This document shows, piece after piece, positions 32,920-41,726 of a DNA stretch of 64,000 nucleotides. The position numbers were made by a program, and so were the translations under genes. Every line of letters starts with the position of its first letter. The stretch's first letter is position 1. Origin of the DNA: Rhizobium sp. BT03 (GTDB taxonomy: Bacteria; Pseudomonadota; Alphaproteobacteria; Rhizobiales; Rhizobiaceae); NCBI RefSeq assembly GCF_030053155.1, contig NZ_CP125640.1, positions 3,366,001 through 3,430,000 on the forward strand, read 5' to 3'. Under the pieces are notes generated by a model, which saw nothing but the letters and a program-made list of their open reading frames with translations, ran no database searches and was not told where the DNA came from.

Positions 32920-33771
32920 ATGCAGATTGATCTTATCGAGACTTTTCTCGACCTGATGGAAACCCGCAGCTTCAACCGCACGGCGGAGCGGTTGAACATC
33001 ACGCAATCAACCGTTTCCCATCGCGTCAAGGCGCTGGAGGCGCAGTTCAACCGAAAGCTCTTCACTCGCAACAAGGGTGGCACCGCACCGACGGCGTCGG
33101 GCCTGCGTTTCCTAGATCATGCGAAAGCCCTGCAATACCAGTGGCATGAAGCAACTCGGGCGGTCGAGAATGCGGGCGCCTATGAGCGATCCATGCGGCT
33201 CGGCATTCAGCACGACCTTGCCGAAATCTTTGCCGGACGCTGGCTTTCTGCGGTCCGCGCCGAGCTGCCTGCGACATCGATCTACGTGGAAGCGGACTAC
33301 TCGATCCAGATGAACCGAGACCTCGCAGCCGGAGATCTCGATCTGGCCGTTCTCTATACGCCGCACTACCTGCCTGACCTTTACTATGAAAGAATCGGGG
33401 AAATGACATATAATCTGGTCAGCACCGTCGCCTGTACGGTCGGCGCACTTCGACCCGAAACCTATATCCAGGCCATCTATTCGCCGGCCTTCGACCGTGC
33501 CCACAGACTGGCTTTGCCGCATCTGTCGGCAGCACCGCTGGCGTCGGGGCAGAACACCGCCATCACGGGGTTGCTGACGACGCTGGGGGGCGCTGCCTAC
33601 CTCATGAAAAGCAGCGCCGCGCGACTTACGAGGGAGGGCGTCGCTTTCCCGATAGAGGACGCTCCACCCATTCAACAGACGGTCTATGCCGCAACCAGCA
33701 TCCGCACACGTCACGCCCATCAGCACCGTCGCATCATCGGCATCCTGCAGGATCTGATAGCATCAGCCTGA
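32920..33771 (+). CDS. LysR-family transcription regulator of the demethylation operon
   Basis: A 283-residue LysR-type regulator. The HTH is at residues 1-60 ('FLDLMETRSFNRTAERLNITQSTVSHRVKALEAQFNRKLF'). It is divergent from the operon of the two dehydrogenases and the Rieske oxygenase, with 133 bp between start codons, and is the best candidate for its activator. The start at 32920 follows GGAAAGAAC; an earlier TTG is less likely. The binding-domain sequence ('DLDLAVLYTPHYLPDLYYERIGE') gives no clear ligand. Confidence 0.87.
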   Translation: MQIDLIETFLDLMETRSFNRTAERLNITQSTVSHRVKALEAQFNRKLFTRNKGGTAPTASGLRFLDHAKALQYQWHEATRAVENAGAYERSMRLGIQHDLAEIFAGRWLSAVRAELPATSIYVEADYSIQMNRDLAAGDLDLAVLYTPHYLPDLYYERIGEMTYNLVSTVACTVGALRPETYIQAIYSPAFDRAHRLALPHLSAAPLASGQNTAITGLLTTLGGAAYLMKSSAARLTREGVAFPIEDAPPIQQTVYAATSIRTRHAHQHRRIIGILQDLIASA

Positions 33772-33844
33772 GCGGGCGGCGGATCACTTCGGAGCAATTT
33801 CGGAAGACGCTTTTGCGTGTGGTCTGGGGCAGGTACCGCTGCGC

Positions 33845-33956
33845 TAGAACAGGATGATTTAAGGCCGGGTCGGCCTTAAATCATCCTGTTCTAAATTAAA
33901 GAGTTAGAGCATGATGTCGCCCGAAAACCGCTCACACTTTTCGGCATCATGCTCTA
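33845..33956. repeat. RIME-like palindromic repeat, copy 2
   Basis: Two palindromes in 112 bp. The first is a perfect 22-base stem (33845-33866 with 33872-33893, loop GGGTC). The second has arms TAGAGCATGATG (33905-33916) and CATCATGCTCTA (33945-33956), with inner CGAAAA / TTTTCG. The final three bases, CTA, are the stop codon (minus strand) of the adjacent outer-membrane protein gene, so the repeat abuts and completes that reading frame. Confidence 0.8.
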
Positions 33957-35513
33957 GCGTTTGAGCTTGAGGCCGACGCCGGCGCGGAATTGCTGCGAGT
34001 CGTCGCCGTCCTTGCGCGTGGTCAGCTCGTAGCCGAGCGTGCTGGTCAGATCGAGATAGCGGTTGATATTCCAGGTCAGCCCGGTCGCCGCGGTGTAGAC
34101 GAGCTCGTCGTTGATGCTGCTGTCAGTGGGATAATCGCGCCATATGACGCCGCCGATCATCGTGCCCACCAGATTGTCGCGCAGCTGGTGGGTGACCGTC
34201 GTGGTCAAGGCGTGCGAGACGTAGCCGCTCTCGCCCGCCGTGGTCGAGGGCTGGATGCTCGTCTGCAGGTCGAAATTGACGTCGGTGCCGCGGATCGGCG
34301 ACCAGAGCAGGCTCGCATCGAGCGTCGCGGTATCGATCGAAGACAGACGGCTGTCTTCAAAATCGGCCATCGCGTAACCGACACCGACCTCACCTTTGAG
34401 CTTTTCGCCGAGATCGACTTCGACGCCGGCCTTGGCGCCATAGCTGTGGCCGGAACGCTCGTAGCCGGCGGAATCGCGCGTTTCGTCATAGAGAGTACGG
34501 CCGATCGTGGCTTCGATGAAGGGGATGAGCGCGGGCGACAGCTCGTAGCCTACGCGGCCGCGCAGCGTGCCGGTCGTCTGGTCGCGGTCGCTCAAGGTCA
34601 CGGTCGTGCCGTTCGAAAGCGTGGCATCGGAATAGATCGAGCGGGTCAGCGCCAGTGCCGTCGTGCCGCGCAGGATGCCGAAATCGCGTTGAACGGAGGC
34701 GCCGGCTGTGAATTCCTGCACGTCGGACTGTTGCGCGGCATTGGCAATGGCGTCGGGGTCGTCTGTATCTTCCCGATAGAAATTATAACCGGCGGTGAGG
34801 TGGGCGACCGTATCGTCGGGAAGATCCAGCCTGAGGTCGCTGTTGATCTTGAAGGAAGGTTGCTCCTCGCCTTCGCCGCTGACATTCTTTTGCCAGGCGC
34901 CTTCCGAAGTTACTGTCAGCTGGTGTAGGCCCCAGTCTGAGGTCAGCGTCGCGGCCGCATCGGTTTCCAGGAAGGAGCGCTGCTCTCTGGTATTGCCGTC
35001 CTTGGTAGTCTCGGTGTTGATGCTCTGGGTCACGCTCGGGCGGAGCACGAAGGTGCCGATCGGAATGCCCGGCGTTTCCGCCGTCGAGGTGCTTTCGGCA
35101 GCCTTGCGGCGCGGCAGCGTTTCGTCGATCGGCGCTTCGCGGGTGTTCAGCCGGCGGATGTCCTCATCGAGGATTGAGCCGGTAATGTCGTCGCCGGATT
35201 GCGCATCCGGTATGGCGGGCCTCTGGGCATCATCCGCATTCGCAGTCGCGCCGTTTGCCGCAGGCGTGACCGCATCGTCGGTGCCGTCATCGACAGCGGC
35301 GGCTGCGGTGTTCGTGGTGCTATTGTCCTGAAAGACGGTGGAGCGGTTATTTGCCGTCGTTGTGGGCTGCTGCGAGGCGGACTGCGCCAGGGCAGCCGTC
35401 TGGCTGAGAAGCAGGCCACCGAACGCAGCAAAAGAGACGGCACGGCTCATGGCGCGGAGCGGCGTCACACTGCTCGTCTGTTTTGGTTGGCCCATGCAAT
35501 TCGCGCCTGACAT
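33954..35513 (-). CDS. Outer-membrane beta-barrel protein with disordered N-terminal part
   Basis: A 519-residue exported protein. A long signal peptide (residues 20-43, 'LLLSQTAALA') is followed by a Thr/Asn/Ala-rich region (45-145) and then by many amphipathic beta strands with Gly-aromatic turns (about 150-519), such as 'LTAGYNFYREDTDD', 'GYELSPALIPFIEATIGRTLYD' and 'KLKGEVGVGYAMADFED'. This fits the BBP2-type or DUF2320 barrel families of alphaproteobacteria. The stop codon is supplied by the last three bases of a RIME-like repeat. Function unknown; surface exposure is inferred. Confidence 0.75.
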   Translation of the reverse strand: MSGANCMGQPKQTSSVTPLRAMSRAVSFAAFGGLLLSQTAALAQSASQQPTTTANNRSTVFQDNSTTNTAAAAVDDGTDDAVTPAANGATANADDAQRPAIPDAQSGDDITGSILDEDIRRLNTREAPIDETLPRRKAAESTSTAETPGIPIGTFVLRPSVTQSINTETTKDGNTREQRSFLETDAAATLTSDWGLHQLTVTSEGAWQKNVSGEGEEQPSFKINSDLRLDLPDDTVAHLTAGYNFYREDTDDPDAIANAAQQSDVQEFTAGASVQRDFGILRGTTALALTRSIYSDATLSNGTTVTLSDRDQTTGTLRGRVGYELSPALIPFIEATIGRTLYDETRDSAGYERSGHSYGAKAGVEVDLGEKLKGEVGVGYAMADFEDSRLSSIDTATLDASLLWSPIRGTDVNFDLQTSIQPSTTAGESGYVSHALTTTVTHQLRDNLVGTMIGGVIWRDYPTDSSINDELVYTAATGLTWNINRYLDLTSTLGYELTTRKDGDDSQQFRAGVGLKLKR

Positions 35514-35638
35514 GCTTTCGGTTCTTACCCAAAGGTAAAGCCTCGTGGTTAATCATTCGTTGCCGATGGCGGGCGCCGTTCACATTTCGGAAAGAGTGCG
35601 GGGTGGACTTGGAAAGTGAAAAGGTCTAACGCAGCTTC

Positions 35639-36634
35639 ATGAACAGAAGAGCGATAAACCTCGTTGAAAACACCGTCCTCGAATCGGCAAAACGCACGAT
35701 AGAGATCGAAAGACGCGGTCTTGAAGCGCTCGAACAGGCCTTCGCCAATGGATTGGCCGGTCCCTTCACCCGCGCTGTCGAAACCATCGGCGACATCACC
35801 GGGCGTGTCATCGTCACCGGTGTCGGCAAGAGCGGGCATATCGGCGTTAAGATTGCTGCGACGCTTGCTTCGACGGGCACGCCCGCATTCTTCGTGCATG
35901 CGGCCGAGGCCAATCACGGCGATCTCGGCATGATCGGGCAAGGTGATGCAATCATCGCCGTTTCCTGGAGCGGGCAGGCGCAAGAACTCAAGGCGATCCT
36001 CTCTTATTCCAGGCGTTTTTCCATTCCGCTGATCGCCATTACCTATGATGAGGAATCGAGCCTCGGCCTGGCCGCTGATATCGTGCTGAAACTGCCCAAG
36101 GAAACGGAAGCCTGCCCACATGGTCTGGCGCCGACAACCTCGGCTATCATGCAGCTTGCGATCGGCGACGCTTTGGCGGTGGCGCTGTTGGAGGCGCGCG
36201 GCTTTACCGCCACGGATTTCCACGTCTTCCATCCCGGCGGCAAGCTGGGCGCGAGCCTGATGCATGTTGCCGATATCATGCATACCGGCGAGCGGCTGCC
36301 GCTCGTGGCCAGGGGCACGGCGATGCCGGAGGCGATCACGGTGCTGTCGCGCAAGCATTTCGGCTGCGTCGGTGTGCTTGACGAGGATGGGCGGCTCTGC
36401 GGCATCGTCACCGAAGGCGACATGGCGCGCAACCTGACCCGCAATCTTGCCGAACTTGCCGTCGACGATATCATGACGCGGACGCCGAAGACGGTGAAGC
36501 CGACGATGCTGGCGACCGCCGCGCTGGCGCTGCTCAACCAGCATCACATCGGCGCGCTGATCGTCATCGACGACGACCGCCGGCCGGTCGGCCTGGTGCA
36601 TTTCCACGACCTGCTGCGGATCGGCGTCGCCTGA
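35639..36634 (+). CDS. kdsD: Arabinose-5-phosphate isomerase
   Basis: A 331-residue KdsD/KpsF enzyme that makes D-arabinose-5-phosphate from ribulose-5-phosphate for KDO and lipid A/LPS synthesis. An N-terminal SIS domain (about residues 40-180) includes 'VIVTGVGKSGHIG' and 'AVSWSGQAQELKAIL'; two CBS domains follow (about 210-330, 'GVLDEDGRLCGIVTEGDM' and 'LIVIDDDRRPVGLVHFHDLL'). The key His is in 'VHAAEANHGDLGM'. Full length for the family. A divergent barrel-protein gene lies upstream. Confidence 0.93.
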   Translation: MNRRAINLVENTVLESAKRTIEIERRGLEALEQAFANGLAGPFTRAVETIGDITGRVIVTGVGKSGHIGVKIAATLASTGTPAFFVHAAEANHGDLGMIGQGDAIIAVSWSGQAQELKAILSYSRRFSIPLIAITYDEESSLGLAADIVLKLPKETEACPHGLAPTTSAIMQLAIGDALAVALLEARGFTATDFHVFHPGGKLGASLMHVADIMHTGERLPLVARGTAMPEAITVLSRKHFGCVGVLDEDGRLCGIVTEGDMARNLTRNLAELAVDDIMTRTPKTVKPTMLATAALALLNQHHIGALIVIDDDRRPVGLVHFHDLLRIGVA

Positions 36635-36648
36635 TCAGAGCTGTTACA

Positions 36649-37104
36649 TCAGACGGGCTCGACTGTCAGATCGCGGCCGTTGCTCGAAACCACCTTCACC
36701 TGCGTTCCCGCCGGCACGTCGGGTCCCATCACCTGCCATAGCGTATCGTCGAGGCGGATGCGGCCGCGGCCCTCGCGGATCGGTTCGTGCAGCGTCGCCG
36801 TGCGGCCGACCAGGCTGGCGCCGCGCTGATTGAGGAAGGGCTCGTCGGTCGTCGAATTGCGCAGCGTCAGCCGGCGGCCGGCGAAGGTCGTGGCGACGGC
36901 GAGCAGTGCAAAAAGGATCGCCTGCAGCTCCCAGACCCAGAAGGCGCTGTCCCAGAAGATGAGCGACAGCGCGCCGACGATCAGGGCGGCAAGGCCGATC
37001 CAGACCAGGAAGAAGCCGGGCACGATCATTTCGGCGGCGAGCAGCACGAGGCCCGCGACCCACCAGCTCCAGGGACCAAGTTCGGCGATGATCTTCGCCA
37101 GCAT
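36649..37104 (-). CDS. NfeD-family membrane protein
   Basis: A 151-residue short NfeD protein: three membrane segments (about residues 10-70) followed by a C-terminal OB-fold domain ('GASLVGRTATLHEPIREGRGRIRLDDTLWQV' and 'GTQVKVVSSNGRDLTVEPV'). NfeD proteins pair with SPFH/stomatin proteins in membrane microdomains. Its start lies 3 bp after the stop codon of the stomatin-like gene, so the pair is translationally linked. The serine-protease domain of long NfeD proteins is absent. Confidence 0.9.
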   Translation of the reverse strand: MLAKIIAELGPWSWWVAGLVLLAAEMIVPGFFLVWIGLAALIVGALSLIFWDSAFWVWELQAILFALLAVATTFAGRRLTLRNSTTDEPFLNQRGASLVGRTATLHEPIREGRGRIRLDDTLWQVMGPDVPAGTQVKVVSSNGRDLTVEPV

Positions 37105-37107
37105 GGC

Positions 37108-38145
37108 TTAGCGCTCCTGATCGGGATTGAACGGATTGGGGGTCGAAGGGCTGATCGGCGGCGTCGAGCGCGCCGGCGCCGGACGCGGACGCGGCAGGGG
37201 CGGCGGCGATGCCGGGTTGTTGCCGGCATCGCCGAACACTTCGCGGGCAATGGCGCCGATGCCGCCGAGCGAGCTCAGGATGGAAGAGGCTTCCATCGGC
37301 ATCATCACGATCTTGGAATTGGATGCCGAACCGATCGAGGTGAGCGCCTCGGTGTATTTCTGCGCGACGAAATAGTTGATTGCCTGAATGTCGCCGGCGG
37401 CAATCGCTTCGGAAACCATCTTCGTCGCCTTGGCTTCGGCCTCGGCCAGGCGCTCGCGGGCTTCGGCGTTGCGGAAGGCGGCCTCGCGCTGGCCCTCGGC
37501 CTGGAGAATGGCGGATTGCTTGGCGCCTTCGGCCCTGAGGATCTGTGCGTTACGCGAGCCCTCGGCTTCCAGCACCTGGGCGCGTTTCTCGCGCTCGGCC
37601 TTCATCTGCCGGGCCATCGCGTCGACGAGGTCGCGCGGCGGCTGGATGTCCTTGATTTCGACGCGGGTGACCTTGATGCCCCAGGGCTGCACGGCCTCGT
37701 CGACGACGCGCAGCAACCGGTCGTTGATCGCATCGCGGTTGGACAGCAGTTCGTCGAGATCCATCGAGCCCATGACCGAGCGGATGTTGGTCATGGTTAG
37801 GTTGAGGATGGCGTTTTCGAGGTTGGCAACCTGATAGGCGGATTGGGCGGCGTTCAGCACCTGATAGAAGGCGACGGCATCGGCCGATACCGAGGCATTG
37901 TCCTTGGTGATCACCTCCTGGGTCGGCACGTTCAGCACCTGCTCCATCACGTTCATCCGGGCGCCGACACGCTCGATGAAGGGTGTGATGAGGTTGAGGC
38001 CGGGCTCCAGCGTGCGGGTGTAGCGGCCGAAGCGCTCGATCGTATAGCGATAGCCCTGCGGCACGGTCTTGATCCCGGCAAAGAGCACCAGGATGACGAA
38101 GATGACCAGCACGATCACGACGATGTCGAAGCCGCCGAACAGCAT
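37108..38145 (-). CDS. qmcA: SPFH/stomatin-family protein (QmcA-like)
   Basis: A 345-residue SPFH-domain protein. An N-terminal membrane segment (residues 5-25) precedes the SPFH domain ('[25 protein letters not shown]', '[32 protein letters not shown]') and a coiled-coil Ala/Glu/Lys-rich region (about 190-270). The tail (300-345) is a Pro-rich linker. SPFH proteins form membrane scaffolds and act with NfeD in membrane quality control. Member of a two-gene operon with nfeD. Confidence 0.92.
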   Translation of the reverse strand: MLFGGFDIVVIVLVIFVILVLFAGIKTVPQGYRYTIERFGRYTRTLEPGLNLITPFIERVGARMNVMEQVLNVPTQEVITKDNASVSADAVAFYQVLNAAQSAYQVANLENAILNLTMTNIRSVMGSMDLDELLSNRDAINDRLLRVVDEAVQPWGIKVTRVEIKDIQPPRDLVDAMARQMKAEREKRAQVLEAEGSRNAQILRAEGAKQSAILQAEGQREAAFRNAEARERLAEAEAKATKMVSEAIAAGDIQAINYFVAQKYTEALTSIGSASNSKIVMMPMEASSILSSLGGIGAIAREVFGDAGNNPASPPPLPRPRPAPARSTPPISPSTPNPFNPDQER

Positions 38146-38292
38146 GAATTCCTCCTATCGGCGCATGCATGCGCGCCTCACAACTGATGTGGTGAGGTAG
38201 CATGTTCTTTGCGAGGAAGAAATGACCCACGAAGGCCCCGCCTCCAAGGAAAAGAAGGATGAGTCAGGGCGGATTTTTCAGTATGGGATCTC

Positions 38293-39327
38293 TCAGATCC
38301 AGCCCTGCAATTCGCGGCGGACGACCTTTTCCAGCACCTTCATGCCGTCCTCGCCATCATTGAGGCAGGGAATATGTGCGAACTTCTCGCCGCCATTCTC
38401 GTGGAAGGAATGGGCGGCCTGTTCGGCGATCTCTTCCAGCGTCTCCAGGCAGTCGGAAACGAAGCCGGGATTGATGACGGCGATTCGCTTGACGCCGTCC
38501 TTGGCGAGCTTCTCCACCGTCTTGTCGGTATAGGGCTGCAGCCATTCCTCCGGCCCGAAGCGGGACTGGAAGGTGACCATGAAGTTTTCCTTGGTGAGCC
38601 CGAGCCGCTCGCGCAGCAGCCGGCCGGTCTTCTGGCATTGACAGTAGTAGGGATCGCCCTGCTTGAAATAGGACATCGGAATGCCGTGGAAGGAGGCGAG
38701 CAGCATCTCCGGCTTCCAATCGAGCGTCGCAAGATGCTTGTCGACGGACTGTGCGAGGGCTTCGATATAGGTCTCGTCGTCGTGATAGTCGGGCACGGTG
38801 CGCAATGCCGGCTGCCAGCGCATCGAAAGCAGCTTCTGGAACGCCTTGTCGTTGACGGTGGCGGTGGTCGCTGCCGCATATTGCGGATAAAGCGGGAAGA
38901 GCACGATACGGTCGCAGCCTTCTTGCTTCAGCGCCTCGATGCGCGAAGCGATCGACGGCGTGCCGTAACGCATCGCCCAGTCGACCTTGACGTTTTCGAG
39001 ATCCCTCAGGCGCTCGGCCATCAGCTCGGACTGGTTGCGCGTATAGGTGCGGAGATAACTTTCGTTCTTCTCCTTGTTCCAGATCAGCTCATAGGCCTTG
39101 CCGACCTTCTGCGGGCGGGTGTTGAGCACGATGCCGAACAGGATCGGATACCACTTCCAGGGCGACCATTCGATGACGCGGCGATCAGTCAGGAACTCCC
39201 GGAGATAGCGGCGCATCGACCTGTAATCGGTGCCATCGGGCGTGCCGAGATTGACCAGCAGCACGCCGATCTTGCCTGACTTGACGGCCGGATGGTCTGC
39301 CGGGCGGAGTGAAATATCTGCTGTCAT
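38293..39327 (-). CDS. hemH: Ferrochelatase
   Basis: A 344-residue ferrochelatase that inserts Fe2+ into protoporphyrin IX at the last step of heme synthesis. Family motifs: 'KIGVLLVNLGTPDG' at the N-terminus, 'MRYGTPSI' near 115, the metal-site 'LLASFHGIPMSYFKQGDPY' near residue 205 with its catalytic His, and 'WLQPYTDK' near residue 260. A conserved 'CQCQKT' lies between them. The start ATG at 39327 gives the normal length; the longer frame extends into the terminator of the next gene. Convergent context with kdsD-side genes is absent; it stands alone. Confidence 0.95.
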   Translation of the reverse strand: MTADISLRPADHPAVKSGKIGVLLVNLGTPDGTDYRSMRRYLREFLTDRRVIEWSPWKWYPILFGIVLNTRPQKVGKAYELIWNKEKNESYLRTYTRNQSELMAERLRDLENVKVDWAMRYGTPSIASRIEALKQEGCDRIVLFPLYPQYAAATTATVNDKAFQKLLSMRWQPALRTVPDYHDDETYIEALAQSVDKHLATLDWKPEMLLASFHGIPMSYFKQGDPYYCQCQKTGRLLRERLGLTKENFMVTFQSRFGPEEWLQPYTDKTVEKLAKDGVKRIAVINPGFVSDCLETLEEIAEQAAHSFHENGGEKFAHIPCLNDGEDGMKVLEKVVRRELQGWI

Positions 39328-39393
39328 TCTGGCCCCAACGCTCTTCTGTCTCGTCGGCTCATACGCAGCCCCAAGATCGTGGTTCACCCTATA

Positions 39394-39428
39394 GAAAGAA
39401 AAGCCGGCCCGGGAAAGCCCGGGCCGGC
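39394..39428 (-). terminator. Rho-independent terminator after the nucleotidase gene
   Basis: On the minus strand, an 11-base perfect stem (GCCGGCCCGGG / CCCGGGCCGGC) with a 4-base loop is followed by TTTTCTTTC. It lies about 24 bp after the stop codon of the UshA-like gene. Confidence 0.85.
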
Positions 39429-39451
39429 GATGGAAATCGGGACAAATCGTC

Positions 39452-41422
39452 TTACTTGGCGGGAACCTCGATCTCTTTGCCCACCGCCAGGTGACGCGGG
39501 TTCGGACTGCCGTTGGCCTCCGAAAGCTTCCGCCACAGCGTGCCGTCGCCATAGAAGGTCACGGCGAGATCCCAGAAGGTATCACCGGCGGCGATCACGT
39601 GGGTGGAAGGCGTCGTTGCGGCAGGTGCGGAGGCTGCCGGCGCCGGCGCTGGTTCCGCAGCGGGGGCGGGTGTTGCTGGTGTTGCCGGGGCAGGCGCTGC
39701 CGGGGCAGGCTCGGTGGCTGGTGCGGGTGCCGCAGGGGCGGGCGCGGGTTCGGCGGTTGGTGCAGGGGCTGCCGGCGCTGCCGGTGCGGCAGCCGGCGCC
39801 TGCGCCTGCGCCACAGCCGCGCCGTTTTCGGTGACGCGGCCGTCGGTATAGGGCTTATAGGGTGAGTGGGCGGCCAGATATTCGGCGGTCACGTCGGCAA
39901 GATCCGGACCGAAATCATAGGCGTTCTTGCCTTCCTTGAAGATCGAATAGCCGTCGCCGCCTGAGCGCATGAAGTTGTTGGTGGCGACTTTGTAGGTCTT
40001 GGCCTGGTCGATCGGAGCGAAATTGTCGCCCTCCTTCACCTGGATATCGCTGACGCGGCTGCCGACAGGCTTCGACTGGTCGAAGGCGAATTTCAGGCCG
40101 GCGACCTGCGGGAAGCGGCCGGCGCCCTGATCGATCTGGCTGACGCCGTTTTCGAGCGCCTTGACGACATCTGCACCGGTCGTCTCGAAAGTGGCGAGCG
40201 TATTCTGGAAGGGCAGGACGGTGATGACTTCGCCCTGGGTGACCTCACCGCCGTCGATCGACGCACGCAGGCCGCCGCCGTTCTGGAAGGCGATGGTGAC
40301 GCCCTGGTTCTTGGTGCGGTCAAGCATGGCATCGGCCACCAGATTGCCCATCGAGCATTCCTTGACGCGGCAGACCTTGCGATCGCCGTCGATCGGGGCT
40401 TCGGAGGAGCCGATGACCTTCTTGCGCAGTTCTTCGATCGGTTTGGCGAGTTCCGCGATGCGGGCAACAACAGCCGGATCGGGCGTAAAGCTTGAATCGA
40501 TCAGGATCGGATCGCCCTTGGCATCCTTGACGACGCCGCTATCGTCGAAATTGACCACGAGATCGCCGAGATATTTGCTGTAGGAGGCCGCCTGGACGAC
40601 CGGCACCTTGTAGCCGCCCGGATTGTCGACCATCGTCGGATAGGGGCCCTCAGCCTTGGGGTCGGTATTGGAGAGCAGGCTATGGGAATGGCCGCCGACA
40701 ACGACGTCGACATCCGGGATCTTGGCGATCAAAGCGAGGTCGCGGGGATAACCGACATGGGTCAGCGCGATGATCTTATTGACGCCCTGGCCCTTCAGAT
40801 CCTGAATGGCCGCGGTGATCGCCTGGACGTCGTCGGCGATGGTGACGTTCGGGCCGGGGGAGGAAAGTTCTGATGTGTCATTGGTGACGGCGCCGACGAT
40901 GCCGATCTTCTGGCCGCCGACATCGAGCACCAGCGAGGGCTTGATGCGGTCGCCGAGCTTGGAGGCGGCTGTCGCCTTGACGTTCGCGGTGACCACAGGG
41001 AACTGCACCTTGTCGAGGAAGGTCGCAAGCCCGTCCTCGCTGTCGTCGAACTCATGGTTGCCGACGGTCATGGCGTCGAACTTCATCAGGTTCAGGAATT
41101 CGGCTTCGGCCGCGCCCTTATAGGTCGTGTAGAAGAGCGAGCCCTGGAAATTGTCGCCGGCATTCAGCAGGAGGACATTCTTGCCGGAAAGCGCCTGACG
41201 GCGCTGGTCGATCGCGGTCTTCAGGCGGGCAGCGCCCCCGAAGCATTCCTTCTTGCCTTCTTCCTCGGCCGAGCAGGTGGAGTCGAATTTGTTGATCGAT
41301 TCGATGCGCGAATGGAAATCGTTGATATGAAGAATATTGAGTTCGTAATCCGCAAAAGCGGCGCCCGTGCTCAGCGCCAGCATGGACGCGGTCAAAAGAC
41401 CGAAGCTGAAAGACTTCGTCAT
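39452..41422 (-). CDS. UshA-like 5'-nucleotidase / cyclic phosphodiesterase with C-terminal LysM
   Basis: A 656-residue periplasmic enzyme. After a signal peptide (residues 1-24) comes a metallophosphatase domain (about 25-330: 'ILHINDFHSRIE' with D35/H37, 'LNAGDNFQGS', 'MTVGNHEFDD', 'VVVGGHSHSLL'). The 5'-nucleotidase C domain follows (about 340-530, 'IAFQNGGGLRASIDGG', 'NNFMRSGGDGY'). An Ala/Pro/Glu-rich linker of about 75 residues leads to a C-terminal LysM domain (about 605-656, 'HVIAAGDTFWDLAVTFYGD'). LysM binds peptidoglycan, so the enzyme is probably wall-tethered and scavenges phosphate or nucleosides from extracellular nucleotides. Confidence 0.9.
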   Translation of the reverse strand: MTKSFSFGLLTASMLALSTGAAFADYELNILHINDFHSRIESINKFDSTCSAEEEGKKECFGGAARLKTAIDQRRQALSGKNVLLLNAGDNFQGSLFYTTYKGAAEAEFLNLMKFDAMTVGNHEFDDSEDGLATFLDKVQFPVVTANVKATAASKLGDRIKPSLVLDVGGQKIGIVGAVTNDTSELSSPGPNVTIADDVQAITAAIQDLKGQGVNKIIALTHVGYPRDLALIAKIPDVDVVVGGHSHSLLSNTDPKAEGPYPTMVDNPGGYKVPVVQAASYSKYLGDLVVNFDDSGVVKDAKGDPILIDSSFTPDPAVVARIAELAKPIEELRKKVIGSSEAPIDGDRKVCRVKECSMGNLVADAMLDRTKNQGVTIAFQNGGGLRASIDGGEVTQGEVITVLPFQNTLATFETTGADVVKALENGVSQIDQGAGRFPQVAGLKFAFDQSKPVGSRVSDIQVKEGDNFAPIDQAKTYKVATNNFMRSGGDGYSIFKEGKNAYDFGPDLADVTAEYLAAHSPYKPYTDGRVTENGAAVAQAQAPAAAPAAPAAPAPTAEPAPAPAAPAPATEPAPAAPAPATPATPAPAAEPAPAPAASAPAATTPSTHVIAAGDTFWDLAVTFYGDGTLWRKLSEANGSPNPRHLAVGKEIEVPAK

Positions 41423-41477
41423 CCCTGTTCTCCTGATTGAGGCGAGAGATCCCCCTGATCCTCGCCAATCCCTTCCT

Positions 41478-41584
41478 TAAAGCGCGTCGCATCAAACTTG
41501 CTTCATGTGACGCGCTTTAGCTCTTTGTTTTTATGCATGTCGTTATCCCGGAAGCGCTGCACACTTCCGGGCGACATGCATTAG
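41478..41584. repeat. RIME-like palindromic repeat, copy 3
   Basis: A first hairpin with arms AAAGCGCGTC and GACGCGCTTT (about 41479-41518) is followed by a second palindrome (41533-41583, arms ATGCATGT / ACATGCAT, inner CCCGGAA / TTCCGGG). The second palindrome and its flanks are nearly identical to copy 1 at 26508-26607; the loop of the first hairpin differs. It lies upstream of the nucleotidase gene. Confidence 0.75.
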
Positions 41585-41726
41585 TCCGCCGGGGCGTTTC
41601 CCGGCCTGCGGATGTTCCATCAGACGATGGACGACCGCAAGAGAAAGCTGGGCCAGGACGGGCGCTTTCCAAGGGGGCGGGGCAAAAAAGGCCGGGTGCC
41701 TATCCCAGGAAAGCCGGACTGGCCTA
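41585..41726. other. Intergenic sequence with no clear gene
   Basis: Between the repeat and the small membrane-protein gene. A short plus-strand frame (from 41612) is highly basic and repetitive and has no ribosome site; I do not call it a gene. Nothing else is recognised here. Confidence 0.4.
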
